From the NCBI GenBank assembly GCA_946185485.1, contig CAMHJQ010000018.1, positions 1-64,000 of the forward strand: a stretch of 64,000 bases of DNA, given 5' to 3'. Shown here one piece after another: positions 11,037-20,527 of the stretch; the first letter of the stretch is position 1, and each line of letters opens with the position of its first letter. This DNA comes from an uncultured Prevotellaceae bacterium (GTDB lineage Bacteria > Bacteroidota > Bacteroidia > Bacteroidales > Bacteroidaceae). The notes beneath the pieces were generated by a model. That model did not search any database. It had not been told where the DNA came from and was given only the letters and a program-made list of their open reading frames with translations. The position numbers were made by a program, and so were the translations under genes.

Positions 11037-12689
11037 ATGAAGAAACGTTTTTGTTTGATGGTGGCCGCGATGACGGCGGCTACGTATGCACTCGGATGTA
11101 CCAACTTCATCGTGGGCAAGAAAGCCTCGGTGGACGGTAGTGTCATCTGTTCGTATAATGCCGACTCGTATGGTGCCTTCATGGCGTTGGCACATTATCC
11201 TGCCGCCAAGCACCAGCCGGGTGACATGCGCAAGATTTATGACTGGGACACCAATAAATACTTAGGTGAGATTCCCGAGGCCGCGGAAACCTGGAACGTC
11301 GTGGGCAATACCAACGAGTGGCAGGTGACCATAGGTGAGACAACCTATGGCGGTCGCGAGGAAATGGTGGATACGACGGGTGTCATTGACTACGGTTCGC
11401 TGATTTACATCGCGCTGCAACGCTCGAAGACCGCCCGCGAGGCCCTAAGCGTCATGACCACGCTGGCCGAGACCTACGGCTACTACTCGGAGGGCGAGAC
11501 CTTCACGCTGTGCGACCCCAACGAGGCGTGGATTATGGAGATGCAGGGCTGTGGCTCCGACCGCAAAGTGTCGAAGGAACGTGTGGTCTGGGTGGCCCGC
11601 CGCATTCCCGACGATGCCATCTGCGCACATGCCAACCAAAGCCGTATCGGTGTGTTCCCGCTGAAGGACAAGGAGAATGTGCTCTATTCGAAGAATGCCA
11701 TCAAGTATGCCCGCAAGATGGGGTGGTTCACTGGCAAGGATGAGGAGTTCTCATGGAAGAATACCTATGCCTTCCCCGACTTCCAGGGACGCCGCATCTG
11801 CGACGCCCGTGTGTGGAGCTTCTTCAATCACCACGTCAGCGGCATGGACCGCTACCTGCCGTGGGCGCTGGGCAAGGACAAGAATGCTGAGGACATGCCT
11901 CTGTGGGTCATCCCTGACAAGAAGGTCAGCGTGGCCGACATCATGGCCGACATGCGTGACCATTTCGAGGGCACTCCCCTGGAAATCGACTCCACCGACA
12001 TCGGCGGCGGTATCTGGCAGATGCCCTACCGCCCGACACCGCTCTACTTTACCGTTGACGGCAAGAAATACTTCAACGAGCGTCCCACGTCAACGCAGCA
12101 GACGTCGTGGAGCTACGTGTCGCAGATGCGCTCATGGCTGCCCCGCGAGGTCGGCGGCTGCTTCTGGTTTGGCAACGACGACGGCAACATGGTGGCCTAT
12201 ACGCCCATCTACTGCTCGATGACCCGTCTGCCCGAATGTTACGATGCATCGGGGGCTGACGCGCTGACCTTCAGCGACAAAAATGCCTACTGGGTGGAAA
12301 ACTGGGTAGCCAACATGGTTTATCCGCGCTATTCGATGATGTTCCCCTCACTGCGCCAGGTGCGCGACTCGCTGGAACAGGCCTACTTCAGCCAGCAGAA
12401 GGATATCGAGGCCAAGGCTTGCCAGATGGCACCTGCTGAGGCACAGCGGTTTTTGAACGACTACAGTGTACAGCAGGCGCAGCAGATGCTGGCACGCTGG
12501 AAGCAGCTGGCGTTCTATCTTATCGTGAAGTATAACGATATGGCCGTCAAGCCCGAGAAGGATGGAAAGTTTACCCGCACCAAAGATGGACTGGGCGCTC
12601 CCGTAGTACGTCCCGGATATCCCGCACCCTATGTACGTAGGCTGCTGAAGGATACCGGCGACCGCTATCAGTTCCCGCCAGAAGAATAA
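11037..12689 (+). CDS. Secreted dipeptidase, peptidase family C69
   Basis: 550 aa. A signal peptide (MKKRFCLMVAAMTAATYALG) is followed directly by CTNFIVGKKAS. In C69 Ntn-hydrolases the catalytic cysteine becomes residue 1 of the mature enzyme, so C21 is the expected nucleophile after cleavage. Further family features include SYNADSYGAF, TYGYYSEGETFTLCDPNEAW and a C-terminal GDRYQFP. It should hydrolyse dipeptides in the periplasm. Placed 74 bp after the GH2 gene on the same strand, probably cotranscribed, with a repeat array between them. Confidence 0.88.
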   Translation: MKKRFCLMVAAMTAATYALGCTNFIVGKKASVDGSVICSYNADSYGAFMALAHYPAAKHQPGDMRKIYDWDTNKYLGEIPEAAETWNVVGNTNEWQVTIGETTYGGREEMVDTTGVIDYGSLIYIALQRSKTAREALSVMTTLAETYGYYSEGETFTLCDPNEAWIMEMQGCGSDRKVSKERVVWVARRIPDDAICAHANQSRIGVFPLKDKENVLYSKNAIKYARKMGWFTGKDEEFSWKNTYAFPDFQGRRICDARVWSFFNHHVSGMDRYLPWALGKDKNAEDMPLWVIPDKKVSVADIMADMRDHFEGTPLEIDSTDIGGGIWQMPYRPTPLYFTVDGKKYFNERPTSTQQTSWSYVSQMRSWLPREVGGCFWFGNDDGNMVAYTPIYCSMTRLPECYDASGADALTFSDKNAYWVENWVANMVYPRYSMMFPSLRQVRDSLEQAYFSQQKDIEAKACQMAPAEAQRFLNDYSVQQAQQMLARWKQLAFYLIVKYNDMAVKPEKDGKFTRTKDGLGAPVVRPGYPAPYVRRLLKDTGDRYQFPPEE

Positions 12690-12702
12690 GGAGTCTGACT
12701 TA

Positions 12703-13500
12703 CTATTGGTGGCGTAATTGCCAGAAGGACACGGCGGCGGCTGCAGCTACATTAAGCGAGTCGACGCCGTGTGCCATTGGTATGCGTACCGTATAGTCGG
12801 CCTCGGCAATGGTCTCATGGGGCAGGCCATCGCCTTCGGTACCCATGATGATGGCCAGTCGCTCCTCGCGTGCCAGTTGCGGGTCATCGAGGGCAATACT
12901 CTTGTCGGTCAGCGCCATAGCCACTGTACGGAATCCGTAGTCGTGGAGCGAGGGGATGGGAGCATCGAGCCATGTCCACGGCACCAGGAACACACTGCCC
13001 ATAGACACCCGCACGGCACGGCGATTCAGCGGGTCGCAGGAGTCAGGCGTCAACAGTACACCGTCTATGCCCAGGGCTGCTGCAGAACGGAAGATTGCAC
13101 CGATGTTGGTGGTGTCGCAGACGGCATCTATGATGACGATGCGCCGCGCACCCTCTACCACGTCTCTGACGGTGGGCAGTACTTTGCGGTGCATGGCACA
13201 GAGCACGCCGCGTGTCAGCGTATAGCCTGTGAGCTGCGCCAGCAGTTCGCGGCTGCCGATATAGACGGGGACGTCGGCCACGATGCGCTCAATGATGTCA
13301 CGGGCGTCGCCGTGGATATGCTTCTCTTCGCACAACAGGGCGGCAGGTTGCCAACCAGCATCCAGTGCCACACGGATAACCTTGGGACTCTCGGCGATAA
13401 AGAGCCCCTGCTCGTGCTCCAGCTTCATACGTAGCTGTGCCTCGGTAAGCCGTCCGAACACCTGCACACGCGGGTCGTCAAGCGATGTAATGGTATACAT
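12703..13500 (-). CDS. TrmH/SpoU-family RNA 2'-O-methyltransferase
   Basis: 265 aa from the ATG at 13500 (MYTITSLDDPRVQVFGRL). SPOUT motif 1 is DTTNIGAIFRSAAALGID, motif 2 is LAIIMGTEGDGLP and motif 3 is VDSLNVAAAAAVSFWQ. The domain forms a trefoil knot that binds SAM and methylates a ribose in tRNA or rRNA; the target is not evident. The start at 13500 avoids overlap with the next gene; an upstream frame to 13602 encodes a Pro/Arg-rich stretch unlike the family. It lies 4 bp downstream of the transglycosylase gene. Confidence 0.88.
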   Translation of the reverse strand: MYTITSLDDPRVQVFGRLTEAQLRMKLEHEQGLFIAESPKVIRVALDAGWQPAALLCEEKHIHGDARDIIERIVADVPVYIGSRELLAQLTGYTLTRGVLCAMHRKVLPTVRDVVEGARRIVIIDAVCDTTNIGAIFRSAAALGIDGVLLTPDSCDPLNRRAVRVSMGSVFLVPWTWLDAPIPSLHDYGFRTVAMALTDKSIALDDPQLAREERLAIIMGTEGDGLPHETIAEADYTVRIPMAHGVDSLNVAAAAAVSFWQLRHQ

Positions 13501-13504
13501 ATTT

Positions 13505-14641
13505 TTATATCTGGTATTTCTTTTTGCGCTCGTGGGTGGCCTTCTGGGGGACGGCAGAGGGGGCAAAGGTGCTGCGTACGGTGCGGATGCCGCGATAGCC
13601 ATTCCAGCGTTCGTGAATCTTGCGCACGTAGTCGACGGTCTCGGAGCCGCGCATGTAGCCGTTCTTCACCATTGGGTCGTTGTAGTATTGCGGCTGACTG
13701 AGCCCCAGCACAAAGGGCTCGACGTCGCCCCAGCGATGAGCGTTCTTGCCGTTCTTGGTGGCCAGTGCCATAGCGTCGCGGATATGGAAGTGGCCGCCAT
13801 TGTAGGCTGCCAGCACAAACTTAATGCGCTCCGAGCGCTCGCCGATATCGGAGAAGGTGCGGTCCAGTTCGCCCAGATAGCGTGCGGCGGCGGCAATATT
13901 CTGTTCGGGGTCGTAGATGCTGGAACGTGGCAGTCCCAGGTGGTCGGCTGTACTAGGCATAATCTGCATCAGTCCGCAGGCACCAGCCCAGGAATGTGCC
14001 TGGGGGTCGAAGGTAGACTCCTGATAGCATTGTGCTGCCATGAGGCGCCAGTCCCAACGGATGGTGGCGGCATAGCGCTGGAAGTAGCTGTCGTAGTGGG
14101 AGATGATGCCGTTTTCGCGGTTGAGCATCGGCGAGAAGACGCGGCGCTTCACACTCTTGCTGGACAGCAGGTACTCCTCTTCCTTCTTCACCTCGTCCAG
14201 CAGTTCGGGCTTGTACCATGCCAACAGCTCATGCTGCAGGTCGTCCTTGTCCTGGCCGACAAGCCAGCCGGGACCTTTCTTTGTCACAGGGTAGCAGACA
14301 AGGTCGGCTTCGCCGTTATTCAGACGCTGCACCATCTCTGCCGAGTCGCGGCAAACCTCCATGCGTAGCATCACGCCCAGTTTGTCGGCAAAGCGCTGAC
14401 AGAGCAGATACTGGGTGCCCAGATGACGGCCGTGGTAGTCGTAATAGGTCTCTGGTCCCGTCAGTGTCAGGGCTATCAGTTCACCGTTACGCTGGATGTC
14501 AGCTAAGTCGAAATCATCGTCTTGAGGAATAGTATCGGTGATTTCACCCCACGGCGTGACCACTGGTTCCTGCTTCTTCGGCGTACACGCACACAGCAAG
14601 ATAACGGCAAAAAGCTGTATATATATACTGAATAACTTCAA
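13505..14641 (-). CDS. MltF-like membrane-bound lytic transglycosylase, lipoprotein
   Basis: 378 aa from a TTG at 14641, preceded by AGGAA. The N-terminus then reads MKLFSIYIQLFAVILLCACT, a lipoprotein signal with lipobox LCAC. An amino-acid-binding-like (SBP_bac_3) domain covers about residues 45-240 and an SLT domain follows, with the catalytic glutamate in CYQESTFDP and the family stretch AGACGLMQIMPSTADHLG. It cleaves peptidoglycan glycan strands from a membrane anchor. The ATG at 14683 is upstream of the likely transcription start (-7 box 14661-14668), so it is rejected; no other ATG is available. Confidence 0.82.
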   Translation of the reverse strand: MKLFSIYIQLFAVILLCACTPKKQEPVVTPWGEITDTIPQDDDFDLADIQRNGELIALTLTGPETYYDYHGRHLGTQYLLCQRFADKLGVMLRMEVCRDSAEMVQRLNNGEADLVCYPVTKKGPGWLVGQDKDDLQHELLAWYKPELLDEVKKEEEYLLSSKSVKRRVFSPMLNRENGIISHYDSYFQRYAATIRWDWRLMAAQCYQESTFDPQAHSWAGACGLMQIMPSTADHLGLPRSSIYDPEQNIAAAARYLGELDRTFSDIGERSERIKFVLAAYNGGHFHIRDAMALATKNGKNAHRWGDVEPFVLGLSQPQYYNDPMVKNGYMRGSETVDYVRKIHERWNGYRGIRTVRSTFAPSAVPQKATHERKKKYQI

Positions 14642-14660
14642 TTTCCTGCTATTTTGGGTG

Positions 14661-14694
14661 CAAAAGTAATCATTTTCTTGCAAATATCACCAAA
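14661..14694 (-). promoter_or_regulatory. Promoter of the transglycosylase gene
   Basis: On the minus strand, -7 TACTTTTG (14661-14668) with TTTG at 14691-14694, spacer 22 bp. It overlaps the divergent hisG promoter. Confidence 0.5.
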
Positions 14695-14708
14695 AATGCG
14701 TAATTTTG
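14677..14708 (+). promoter_or_regulatory. Promoter of the his operon
   Basis: -33-like CTTG (14677-14680), 20-bp spacer, -7 TAATTTTG (14701-14708), about 20 nt before hisG. No his leader peptide or T-box is visible between the promoter and the gene. Confidence 0.6.
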
Positions 14709-14733
14709 CAGGCTAAATTAGATAATATAAGAT

Positions 14734-15585
14734 ATGTTAAGAATTGCCGTACAGTCAAAAGGTCGTCTTTTCGACGACACCATGAACCTGCTTGCTGAAG
14801 CAGATATCAAGGTCAGCGCATCGAAAAGGACGCTGCTGGTCCAGTCATCCAACTTCCCACTTGAGGTGCTTTACCTTCGCGACGACGACATCCCCCAGTC
14901 AGTGGCAAGCGGTGTTGCCGACATCGGCGTGGTGGGTGAGAACGAGTTTGTAGAGCGTGGCGAAGAGGCTGACATCGTATCACGCCTGGGATTCTCGCAG
15001 TGCCGGCTGTCGCTGGCTATCCCCAAGGAGATAGAGTATCGCGGCGTCAACTGGTTCAATGGAAAGAAGATTGCCACCAGCTATCCCAATATCCTACGTG
15101 CCTACATGGACAAGCATGGCGTAGACTGCGAGATACATGTCATCACTGGCAGTGTGGAAATCAGTCCGGGCATCGGTCTGGCCGACGGTATCTTTGATAT
15201 CGTGTCGTCAGGCTCGACACTCGTGTCCAACAACCTGCGCGAGGTAGAGGTGGTCATGCAGAGCGAGGCACTGCTCATCGGCAATAAGAACCTGTCGACT
15301 GACAAGCGCGACATCTTGGAGCAGATGCTGTTCCGTTTCAAGGCCGTCAAGGATGCTGAGGACAAGAAGTACGTGCGTATGAATGCTCCCAAGGCCCGCC
15401 TACAGGAAATCATCAATGTGCTGCCAGGCCTGAAGAGTCCTACCATCATCCCTTTGGCTGACGATGAATGGTGTTCGGTACATACCGTCCTCGATCAGAA
15501 GCGCTTCTGGGAAATCATCGGCAAACTGAAGGAGATGGGTGCGCAGGGCATCTTGGTTACTCCAATAGAAAAAATGATTCTGTAA
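14734..15585 (+). CDS. hisG: ATP phosphoribosyltransferase, long form
   Basis: 283 aa, the length of HisG-L enzymes with a C-terminal histidine-binding domain. The N-terminus (LRIAVQSKGRLFDDTMNLL), the segment GVADIGVVGENEFVE and the PRPP loop region LADGIFDIVSSGSTLVSNNL are typical. It joins ATP and PRPP in the first step of histidine synthesis and should be feedback inhibited by histidine through the C-terminal domain (ILVTPIEKMIL). First gene of hisG-hisD-hisC. Confidence 0.96.
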   Translation: MLRIAVQSKGRLFDDTMNLLAEADIKVSASKRTLLVQSSNFPLEVLYLRDDDIPQSVASGVADIGVVGENEFVERGEEADIVSRLGFSQCRLSLAIPKEIEYRGVNWFNGKKIATSYPNILRAYMDKHGVDCEIHVITGSVEISPGIGLADGIFDIVSSGSTLVSNNLREVEVVMQSEALLIGNKNLSTDKRDILEQMLFRFKAVKDAEDKKYVRMNAPKARLQEIINVLPGLKSPTIIPLADDEWCSVHTVLDQKRFWEIIGKLKEMGAQGILVTPIEKMIL

Positions 15586-15608
15586 TTACACAACGCGTTG
15601 TAATTGTT

Positions 15609-16901
15609 ATGAAGATATATAGATTCCCTAAGAAGGAGCAGTGGGCAGAAATAGTGGAACGTCCACGTCTGGACCTGACGAAACTGAACGAGACGGTCAG
15701 CACCGTGCTGAACGACATTCGCCAGCGTGGCGACGAAGCTGTCAAGGAGTATGAATTGAGGTTCGATAAGGCCGCCCTGAATGAGCTGGCTGTCAGCGAA
15801 CAGGAGATGGACGAGGCAGAGAAACTGGTTAGCAACGAGCTGCGTGATGCCATCATTCTGGCACACCATAATATCAAGGTGTTTCACATCTCTCAGCGTT
15901 TTGTCGGTCAGAAGGTGAAAACGCAGGAAGGCGTCACATGCTGGCAGAAGAGCGTAGCCATTGAGCGTGTAGGCCTCTATATTCCCGGCGGAACGGCCCC
16001 CCTCTTCTCGACGGTTCTGATGCTGGCTACACCTGCCAGGATAGCCGGCTGCAAGGAGATTGTGCTTTGCACGCCTCCCAACAGCGAGGGCAAGGTAAAC
16101 CCTGCCATCCTGGTGGCAGCACGCATTTCCGGTGTGAGCAAGATTTACAAGATTGGCGGTGTACAGGCTATCGGTGCAATGGCCTACGGTACACAGTCGG
16201 TGCCTAAGGTGTTCAAGATATTCGGTCCCGGTAATCAGTATGTGATGGCTGCCAAGCAGCACGTCAGTCTGGACGAGGTGGCCATCGACATGCCAGCCGG
16301 TCCCAGCGAGGTCTGTGTGCTGGCTGACGAGACGGCCAATGCCGAGTTTGTCGCTGCCGACTTGCTTTCGCAGGCCGAGCACGGCATAGACTCGCAGGTG
16401 CTGCTCATTACCACTTCCGAGGAGAAACTACGAGAGATACAGACAGAGACTAGTCGCCAACTGGAACTGTTGCCGCGTAAGGACATTGCTGCTCAGGCAC
16501 TGGACAACAGTCGCTATGTGCTTGTCAGCACGGCCGACGAGATGATGGCATTATCCAACGCCTACGCTCCGGAGCACCTCATCCTACAGGTGAAGAACTA
16601 TGAACAGATGGCCGAACAGGTTGTCAATGCCGGCAGCGTCTTCTTGGGTCCGTATGCCTGCGAGAGTGCCGGCGATTATGCCAGCGGTACCAACCATACG
16701 TTACCTACCCACGGCTATGCTACGGCGTATAATGGCGTCAACCTGGACTCGTATTGTCGGAAGATCACCTTCCAGCACCTGACACCCGAGGGCATCGGCC
16801 ACATTGGCCGAGCCGTCGAGCTGATGGCTAGTGCCGAGCAGTTGGATGCCCACAAGAATGCCATGACGGTGAGAATAAAATCCTTGAACCTTGAATCTTG
16901 A
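15609..16901 (+). CDS. hisD: Histidinol dehydrogenase
   Basis: 430 aa from the ATG at 15609 ([16 protein letters not shown]). Family signatures seen are [52 protein letters not shown], the zinc-ligand region [17 protein letters not shown] and [12 protein letters not shown]. It oxidises histidinol to histidine in two NAD-dependent steps. The gene lies 23 bp after hisG. Its last codons and stop fall inside a heptamer array (16884-16904). Confidence 0.96.
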   Translation: MKIYRFPKKEQWAEIVERPRLDLTKLNETVSTVLNDIRQRGDEAVKEYELRFDKAALNELAVSEQEMDEAEKLVSNELRDAIILAHHNIKVFHISQRFVGQKVKTQEGVTCWQKSVAIERVGLYIPGGTAPLFSTVLMLATPARIAGCKEIVLCTPPNSEGKVNPAILVAARISGVSKIYKIGGVQAIGAMAYGTQSVPKVFKIFGPGNQYVMAAKQHVSLDEVAIDMPAGPSEVCVLADETANAEFVAADLLSQAEHGIDSQVLLITTSEEKLREIQTETSRQLELLPRKDIAAQALDNSRYVLVSTADEMMALSNAYAPEHLILQVKNYEQMAEQVVNAGSVFLGPYACESAGDYASGTNHTLPTHGYATAYNGVNLDSYCRKITFQHLTPEGIGHIGRAVELMASAEQLDAHKNAMTVRIKSLNLES

Positions 16902-16904
16902 ACA
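16884..16904. repeat. Heptamer array at the hisD-hisC junction
   Basis: Three in-phase units, TTGAACC, TTGAATC and TTGAACA. They encode the last residues of HisD and contain its stop codon TGA (16899-16901). Confidence 0.7.
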
Positions 16905-16912
16905 GCAGCTAT

Positions 16913-17947
16913 ATGATGAGTTTAGAGCGGCTGGTAAGGCCGAATATTTGGAGCCTGGCTCCGTACAGTAGTGCACGTGACGAATACTCTGGCAAGGAGG
17001 CGCATGTCTTTCTGGATGCCAACGAGAATCCATATAATGCTCCCTATAACCGTTATCCCGACCCCTTGCAACGCGAACTGAAGGGACTGTTGGAGAAGGT
17101 CAAGGGCGTGCCGGCAGACATGATCTTCTTAGGCAACGGCAGCGACGAGGCAATCGACCTGCCTTACCGCATCTTCTGCGAACCCGGACGCGACAATGTC
17201 GTAGCTATTGCTCCCACCTATGGTATGTATAAGGTGTGTGCCGACATCAATGACATCGAGTATCGCGAGGTGTTGCTTGACGATGACTACCAGATGCAGG
17301 CCGAGAAGTTGCTGGCAGCATGTGACGAGCACACGAAGATCATCTGGATATGTTCACCCAACAATCCCACCGGCAACTCGCTGGACCGTGACGAAATACT
17401 GAAGGTCATCGAGGCTTTTCAGGGCATTGTCATCGTCGACGAAGCCTATATCGACTTTGCCCAGCAGAAGTCGCTACGACAGGAACTGCCTATGCATCCC
17501 AATCTCATCATTCTGCAGACCATGTCGAAGGCCTGGGGTTCGGCAGCTATCCGTCTGGGGATGGCCTTTGCATCAAAGGACATCATCGCTATCTATAATA
17601 AGGTGAAGTATCCCTATAATGTCAACCAGCTCACCCAACAGCAAGCGATTGAGATGCTGAAAGACCCCTTTGAGGTCGACAAGTGGGTTAAGATACTGCT
17701 GGCAGAGCGCAGTCGTCTGATGCAGTCTTTCCTGGAGCTTCCGATATGTGAGACTGTCTACAAAACCGATGCCAATTTCTTCCTAGCTAAGATGACGGAT
17801 GCCAAAGCCATCTACGACTATCTTGTGGACAAGGGCATCATCGTGCGTAACAGACACCGCATACAGTTATGTGCCAACTGCCTGCGCATCACCATAGGTA
17901 CGCGTACGGAAAATAATGAACTCCTGTCAGCCCTGCGACAGTACTAA
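16913..17947 (+). CDS. hisC: Histidinol-phosphate aminotransferase
   Basis: About 344 aa. The start is taken at ATG 16913 ([13 protein letters not shown]); the next codon 16916 is also ATG, and a TTG at 16898 lies in the heptamer array. It is a fold type I PLP enzyme: [40 protein letters not shown] and the PLP lysine in [14 protein letters not shown]. It transaminates imidazole-acetol phosphate with glutamate. hisB, commonly next in Bacteroidales, is not here; a convergent gene follows. Confidence 0.95.
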   Translation: MMSLERLVRPNIWSLAPYSSARDEYSGKEAHVFLDANENPYNAPYNRYPDPLQRELKGLLEKVKGVPADMIFLGNGSDEAIDLPYRIFCEPGRDNVVAIAPTYGMYKVCADINDIEYREVLLDDDYQMQAEKLLAACDEHTKIIWICSPNNPTGNSLDRDEILKVIEAFQGIVIVDEAYIDFAQQKSLRQELPMHPNLIILQTMSKAWGSAAIRLGMAFASKDIIAIYNKVKYPYNVNQLTQQQAIEMLKDPFEVDKWVKILLAERSRLMQSFLELPICETVYKTDANFFLAKMTDAKAIYDYLVDKGIIVRNRHRIQLCANCLRITIGTRTENNELLSALRQY

Positions 17948-17959
17948 TTAGTACGAATC

Positions 17960-19405
17960 TTACTTACCTGTCATATCGCCCTCTATGTAGAGGCGCATCA
18001 TCTCTACCTTACCGTTTGTGCGAACGGTAAGTGACTTCTTGAAATGACCAGGGAATTTGCCCGTGCCGTTGTAGGTGACTTGAATGGTCCCCTGTTGGCC
18101 TGGCATGACCTGTCCTTTGGTATAATCGGCAACGGCACAGCCACAAGAGGAGATAACCTGATTGATTTTCAGCGGCTGACCACCGACATTGGTGAAGGTA
18201 AAGGTACATTTCACAATGGGGTTCGACTCCGGAAAGGTTCCAAAATGATGTGTGGTCTTATCAAAATGGATTTCTGCTGGCGAACCCGGGGCAGCCTGTC
18301 TGTTGGTATTGGAAGACGAGGCCTGAGTGTTCTGGTTGCTGTTAGCAGTATGTGATGCATTGCTACTGGCAAGTTCCCTCAGCGTACCTGTCAGCGATAT
18401 GGGCTTTCCTTCAACGATGTCGATGTTCTTCTTTTCACTGGAATAGCCCGACTTGCTGATTTCAACTGTATGGCTACCGACTAGGATGTTGCGAAAATCT
18501 TCCGGTGTCTCGCCCAGTTTCTTGCCGTCCACGACAATGCTGGCGCCAACAGGTTGGTAATTGACAGACAATACGCCATAGATGGGCTGCAGAGCTGGAA
18601 TCTCCACTGTGCGCTGCTCGTCTTCCTTTAGCGTGACATTGACACGTTGGCTGCGATGACCTTCCTTGCGTGCCTCGAAAAGATAGTTGCCTTCGTTGAA
18701 CTGACCATTCCAGGGCAGCGAGCCTTTTAACACATCATTGACGTAAAGCGACGCACCTGCCGTGGCTGATGTTACCTTGACCGTTGCCTGTGCTGACGCT
18801 AACTCAATATTCTCATTTTTCTTGGCCTCCTGCAATTGGACCGTACCTTCTTTAGTATGGTAGCCAGCAGCTTCAACACGGTAGGAGTGCTGCCCCATAG
18901 GCAAGCGAACACTGACAGAACCATTAGTCAGCGTTTGTAGGGTGCCGTCTACATAGACGGTCGCATTCTTCGGTGTTGTATTGATGATGAGATAGCGCAT
19001 GCCGTCGTCTACAGGTTGAGCACTGGTCTGAGACATCAACAGTGTGAGGTTATAGGTAGACTTGGGAACGATGCCCTTGATGTTATAGTCGTGGAAGTTA
19101 ACGTCGAGCGGGACGAAATTGGGATGCTTGATGCGGAGCTGATAGCTACCCTCAGTCATGTACACCCAATATTCGCCGACACGATATTCCACTGGTTGAA
19201 TGACATTGCCTTCAAATACGGCGCCTACTGCAGCAAGCCTGACTTTGACCAGCCCACAAGGATTATTGTTGACATCCTTGCGCTCTTCGGTACTGGCAGA
19301 TACATCGAAAGAGGCCGCTTCCATACTCTTGACAGTCAACTCCTGCGCTTGGCAGAGATGAGTTGTTATCAAACAAAATAGCAATAGGTAGAGATGTCTT
19401 GACAT
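17960..19405 (-). CDS. Secreted PEGA-repeat protein with a C-terminal DUF1573 domain
   Basis: 481 aa with a signal peptide (MSRHLYLLLFCLITTHLCQA). Several PEGA-type beta repeats run from about residue 135 to 340 (TTPKNATVYVDGTLQTL, TSATAGASLYVNDVLKGSL, VNYQPVGASIVVDGKKLGET). A Ser/Asn/Gln-rich linker follows, then a DUF1573 domain at about 380-478 (HHFGTFPESNPIVKCTFTF, VISSCGCAVADY). PEGA domains are surface or periplasmic adhesion modules and DUF1573 is an immunoglobulin-like ASH-type fold. A structural or scaffold role is inferred. Last gene of the minus-strand block. Confidence 0.75.
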   Translation of the reverse strand: MSRHLYLLLFCLITTHLCQAQELTVKSMEAASFDVSASTEERKDVNNNPCGLVKVRLAAVGAVFEGNVIQPVEYRVGEYWVYMTEGSYQLRIKHPNFVPLDVNFHDYNIKGIVPKSTYNLTLLMSQTSAQPVDDGMRYLIINTTPKNATVYVDGTLQTLTNGSVSVRLPMGQHSYRVEAAGYHTKEGTVQLQEAKKNENIELASAQATVKVTSATAGASLYVNDVLKGSLPWNGQFNEGNYLFEARKEGHRSQRVNVTLKEDEQRTVEIPALQPIYGVLSVNYQPVGASIVVDGKKLGETPEDFRNILVGSHTVEISKSGYSSEKKNIDIVEGKPISLTGTLRELASSNASHTANSNQNTQASSSNTNRQAAPGSPAEIHFDKTTHHFGTFPESNPIVKCTFTFTNVGGQPLKINQVISSCGCAVADYTKGQVMPGQQGTIQVTYNGTGKFPGHFKKSLTVRTNGKVEMMRLYIEGDMTGK

Positions 19406-19429
19406 AAAGCAATTGTCAACGTAAAGGGG

Positions 19430-20527
19430 TTATTTCAGCTGTTCCTGTATGAAACCTTCCAGTTCTTCGCCACGTAGGCCGCGGCGGAGGATTTTTCCTT
19501 GCTGGTCGACCACGATGGTGTGGGGAATGCTGGTGACATTGAAATGCTTGGCAATCTCGTTATCCCAACCTTTCAGGTCGCTCATCTGCGGCCATTTGAC
19601 GCCGAACTTGTCGGTGGCAAGTTGCCAGTCACTTTGGTCGGAGTCGAGAGATATGCCGATGATGCCGAGACCTTTCGGCTGATAGGTATTGTAGAGGTTG
19701 AGCATGAAGGGCATCTCCTGACGGCAGGGACCACACCAAGATGCCCAGAAGTCGATGACCGTCAAGCGATTCTTCTTGACCTCAGCCATGAGACTGAGTT
19801 CCTCGCCATTCAGCGCCTTCTGCGTAAAATCCTTGATGGTTGCCCCCTCAGCAGTTTTCGCAGCAGCCTGCAACATTTGCTCCATCTGCTGGATGATTGG
19901 ACGCTGGCGCACCTCGGCTGGCAGCAGCTTAATCAGACGTGCGCGATTCTCGTTGTCTATCAGTTCTTCGGGATAGTAAGTGAGCAGGAAATAGCCGAAC
20001 TCATTGTTGATGTTCGCCTCGGCTTTCTTGATGACCAAAGCGGCAAAACGCTGATTGATCTGCTCAATCTGCTTCATGCCTTTCTCCTGTTCCTTCTGCG
20101 GGATGTTATTGCCATAGATGTGTTCAGCAATGCGGTTGATTTCCTTACCGATGACCATTACAGAGTCATTCAGTACCTGCCATTGGTCGTTGCAGGTAGT
20201 GCCACCTACACGTGAACCACCTGGCTGATCGGTTAGCTGGATGGTGATGTTGCCCGGCTCTATGAAGAAGGGGGCGTTAATCTCGTTGCGTTTTGCGCAA
20301 TAGACCATGCACAGTTCCGTGGAGTCGGTCTCTCCACTGAGCGTAAACTGACCGTCCTTGATGACTATTGTGTCGCTCGGCATGCCAGTCTCCATATCGC
20401 GGGTGAGATACAACGTATCGCCATCTTCAAGACCTTGAGCGGAACCTTGAATCTGGAATCCCTTGGAGTGACAAGCCGTCAGGGCCAAGAGGGTACTAAA
20501 CAATATACTGACTTGAAATACTTTCAT
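19430..20527 (-). CDS. TlpA-like thioredoxin-fold lipoprotein with DUF4369-type N-terminus
   Basis: 365 aa from the ATG at 20527 (MKVFQVSILFSTLLALTACH), a lipoprotein signal with lipobox LTAC. The N-terminal region (IQGSAQGLEDGDTLYLTRD) matches DUF4369-type beta domains. The C-terminal thioredoxin fold has the redox motif WASWCGPCRQEMPF and the cis-Pro loop SIPHTIVVDQQG. It is expected to reduce periplasmic disulfides, perhaps in cytochrome maturation or oxidative defence. The start overlaps the 3' end of prs by 32 nt, suggesting translational coupling. Confidence 0.85.
   Translation of the reverse strand: MKVFQVSILFSTLLALTACHSKGFQIQGSAQGLEDGDTLYLTRDMETGMPSDTIVIKDGQFTLSGETDSTELCMVYCAKRNEINAPFFIEPGNITIQLTDQPGGSRVGGTTCNDQWQVLNDSVMVIGKEINRIAEHIYGNNIPQKEQEKGMKQIEQINQRFAALVIKKAEANINNEFGYFLLTYYPEELIDNENRARLIKLLPAEVRQRPIIQQMEQMLQAAAKTAEGATIKDFTQKALNGEELSLMAEVKKNRLTVIDFWASWCGPCRQEMPFMLNLYNTYQPKGLGIIGISLDSDQSDWQLATDKFGVKWPQMSDLKGWDNEIAKHFNVTSIPHTIVVDQQGKILRRGLRGEELEGFIQEQLK

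Noticed and set aside
13501..13602. 34-residue N-terminal extension of the SpoU methyltransferase
   Set aside because: Overlaps the transglycosylase gene and is Pro/Arg-rich, unlike the family.
15495..16382. 295-codon minus-strand frame
   Set aside because: Antisense of hisG/hisD, both with full family motifs.
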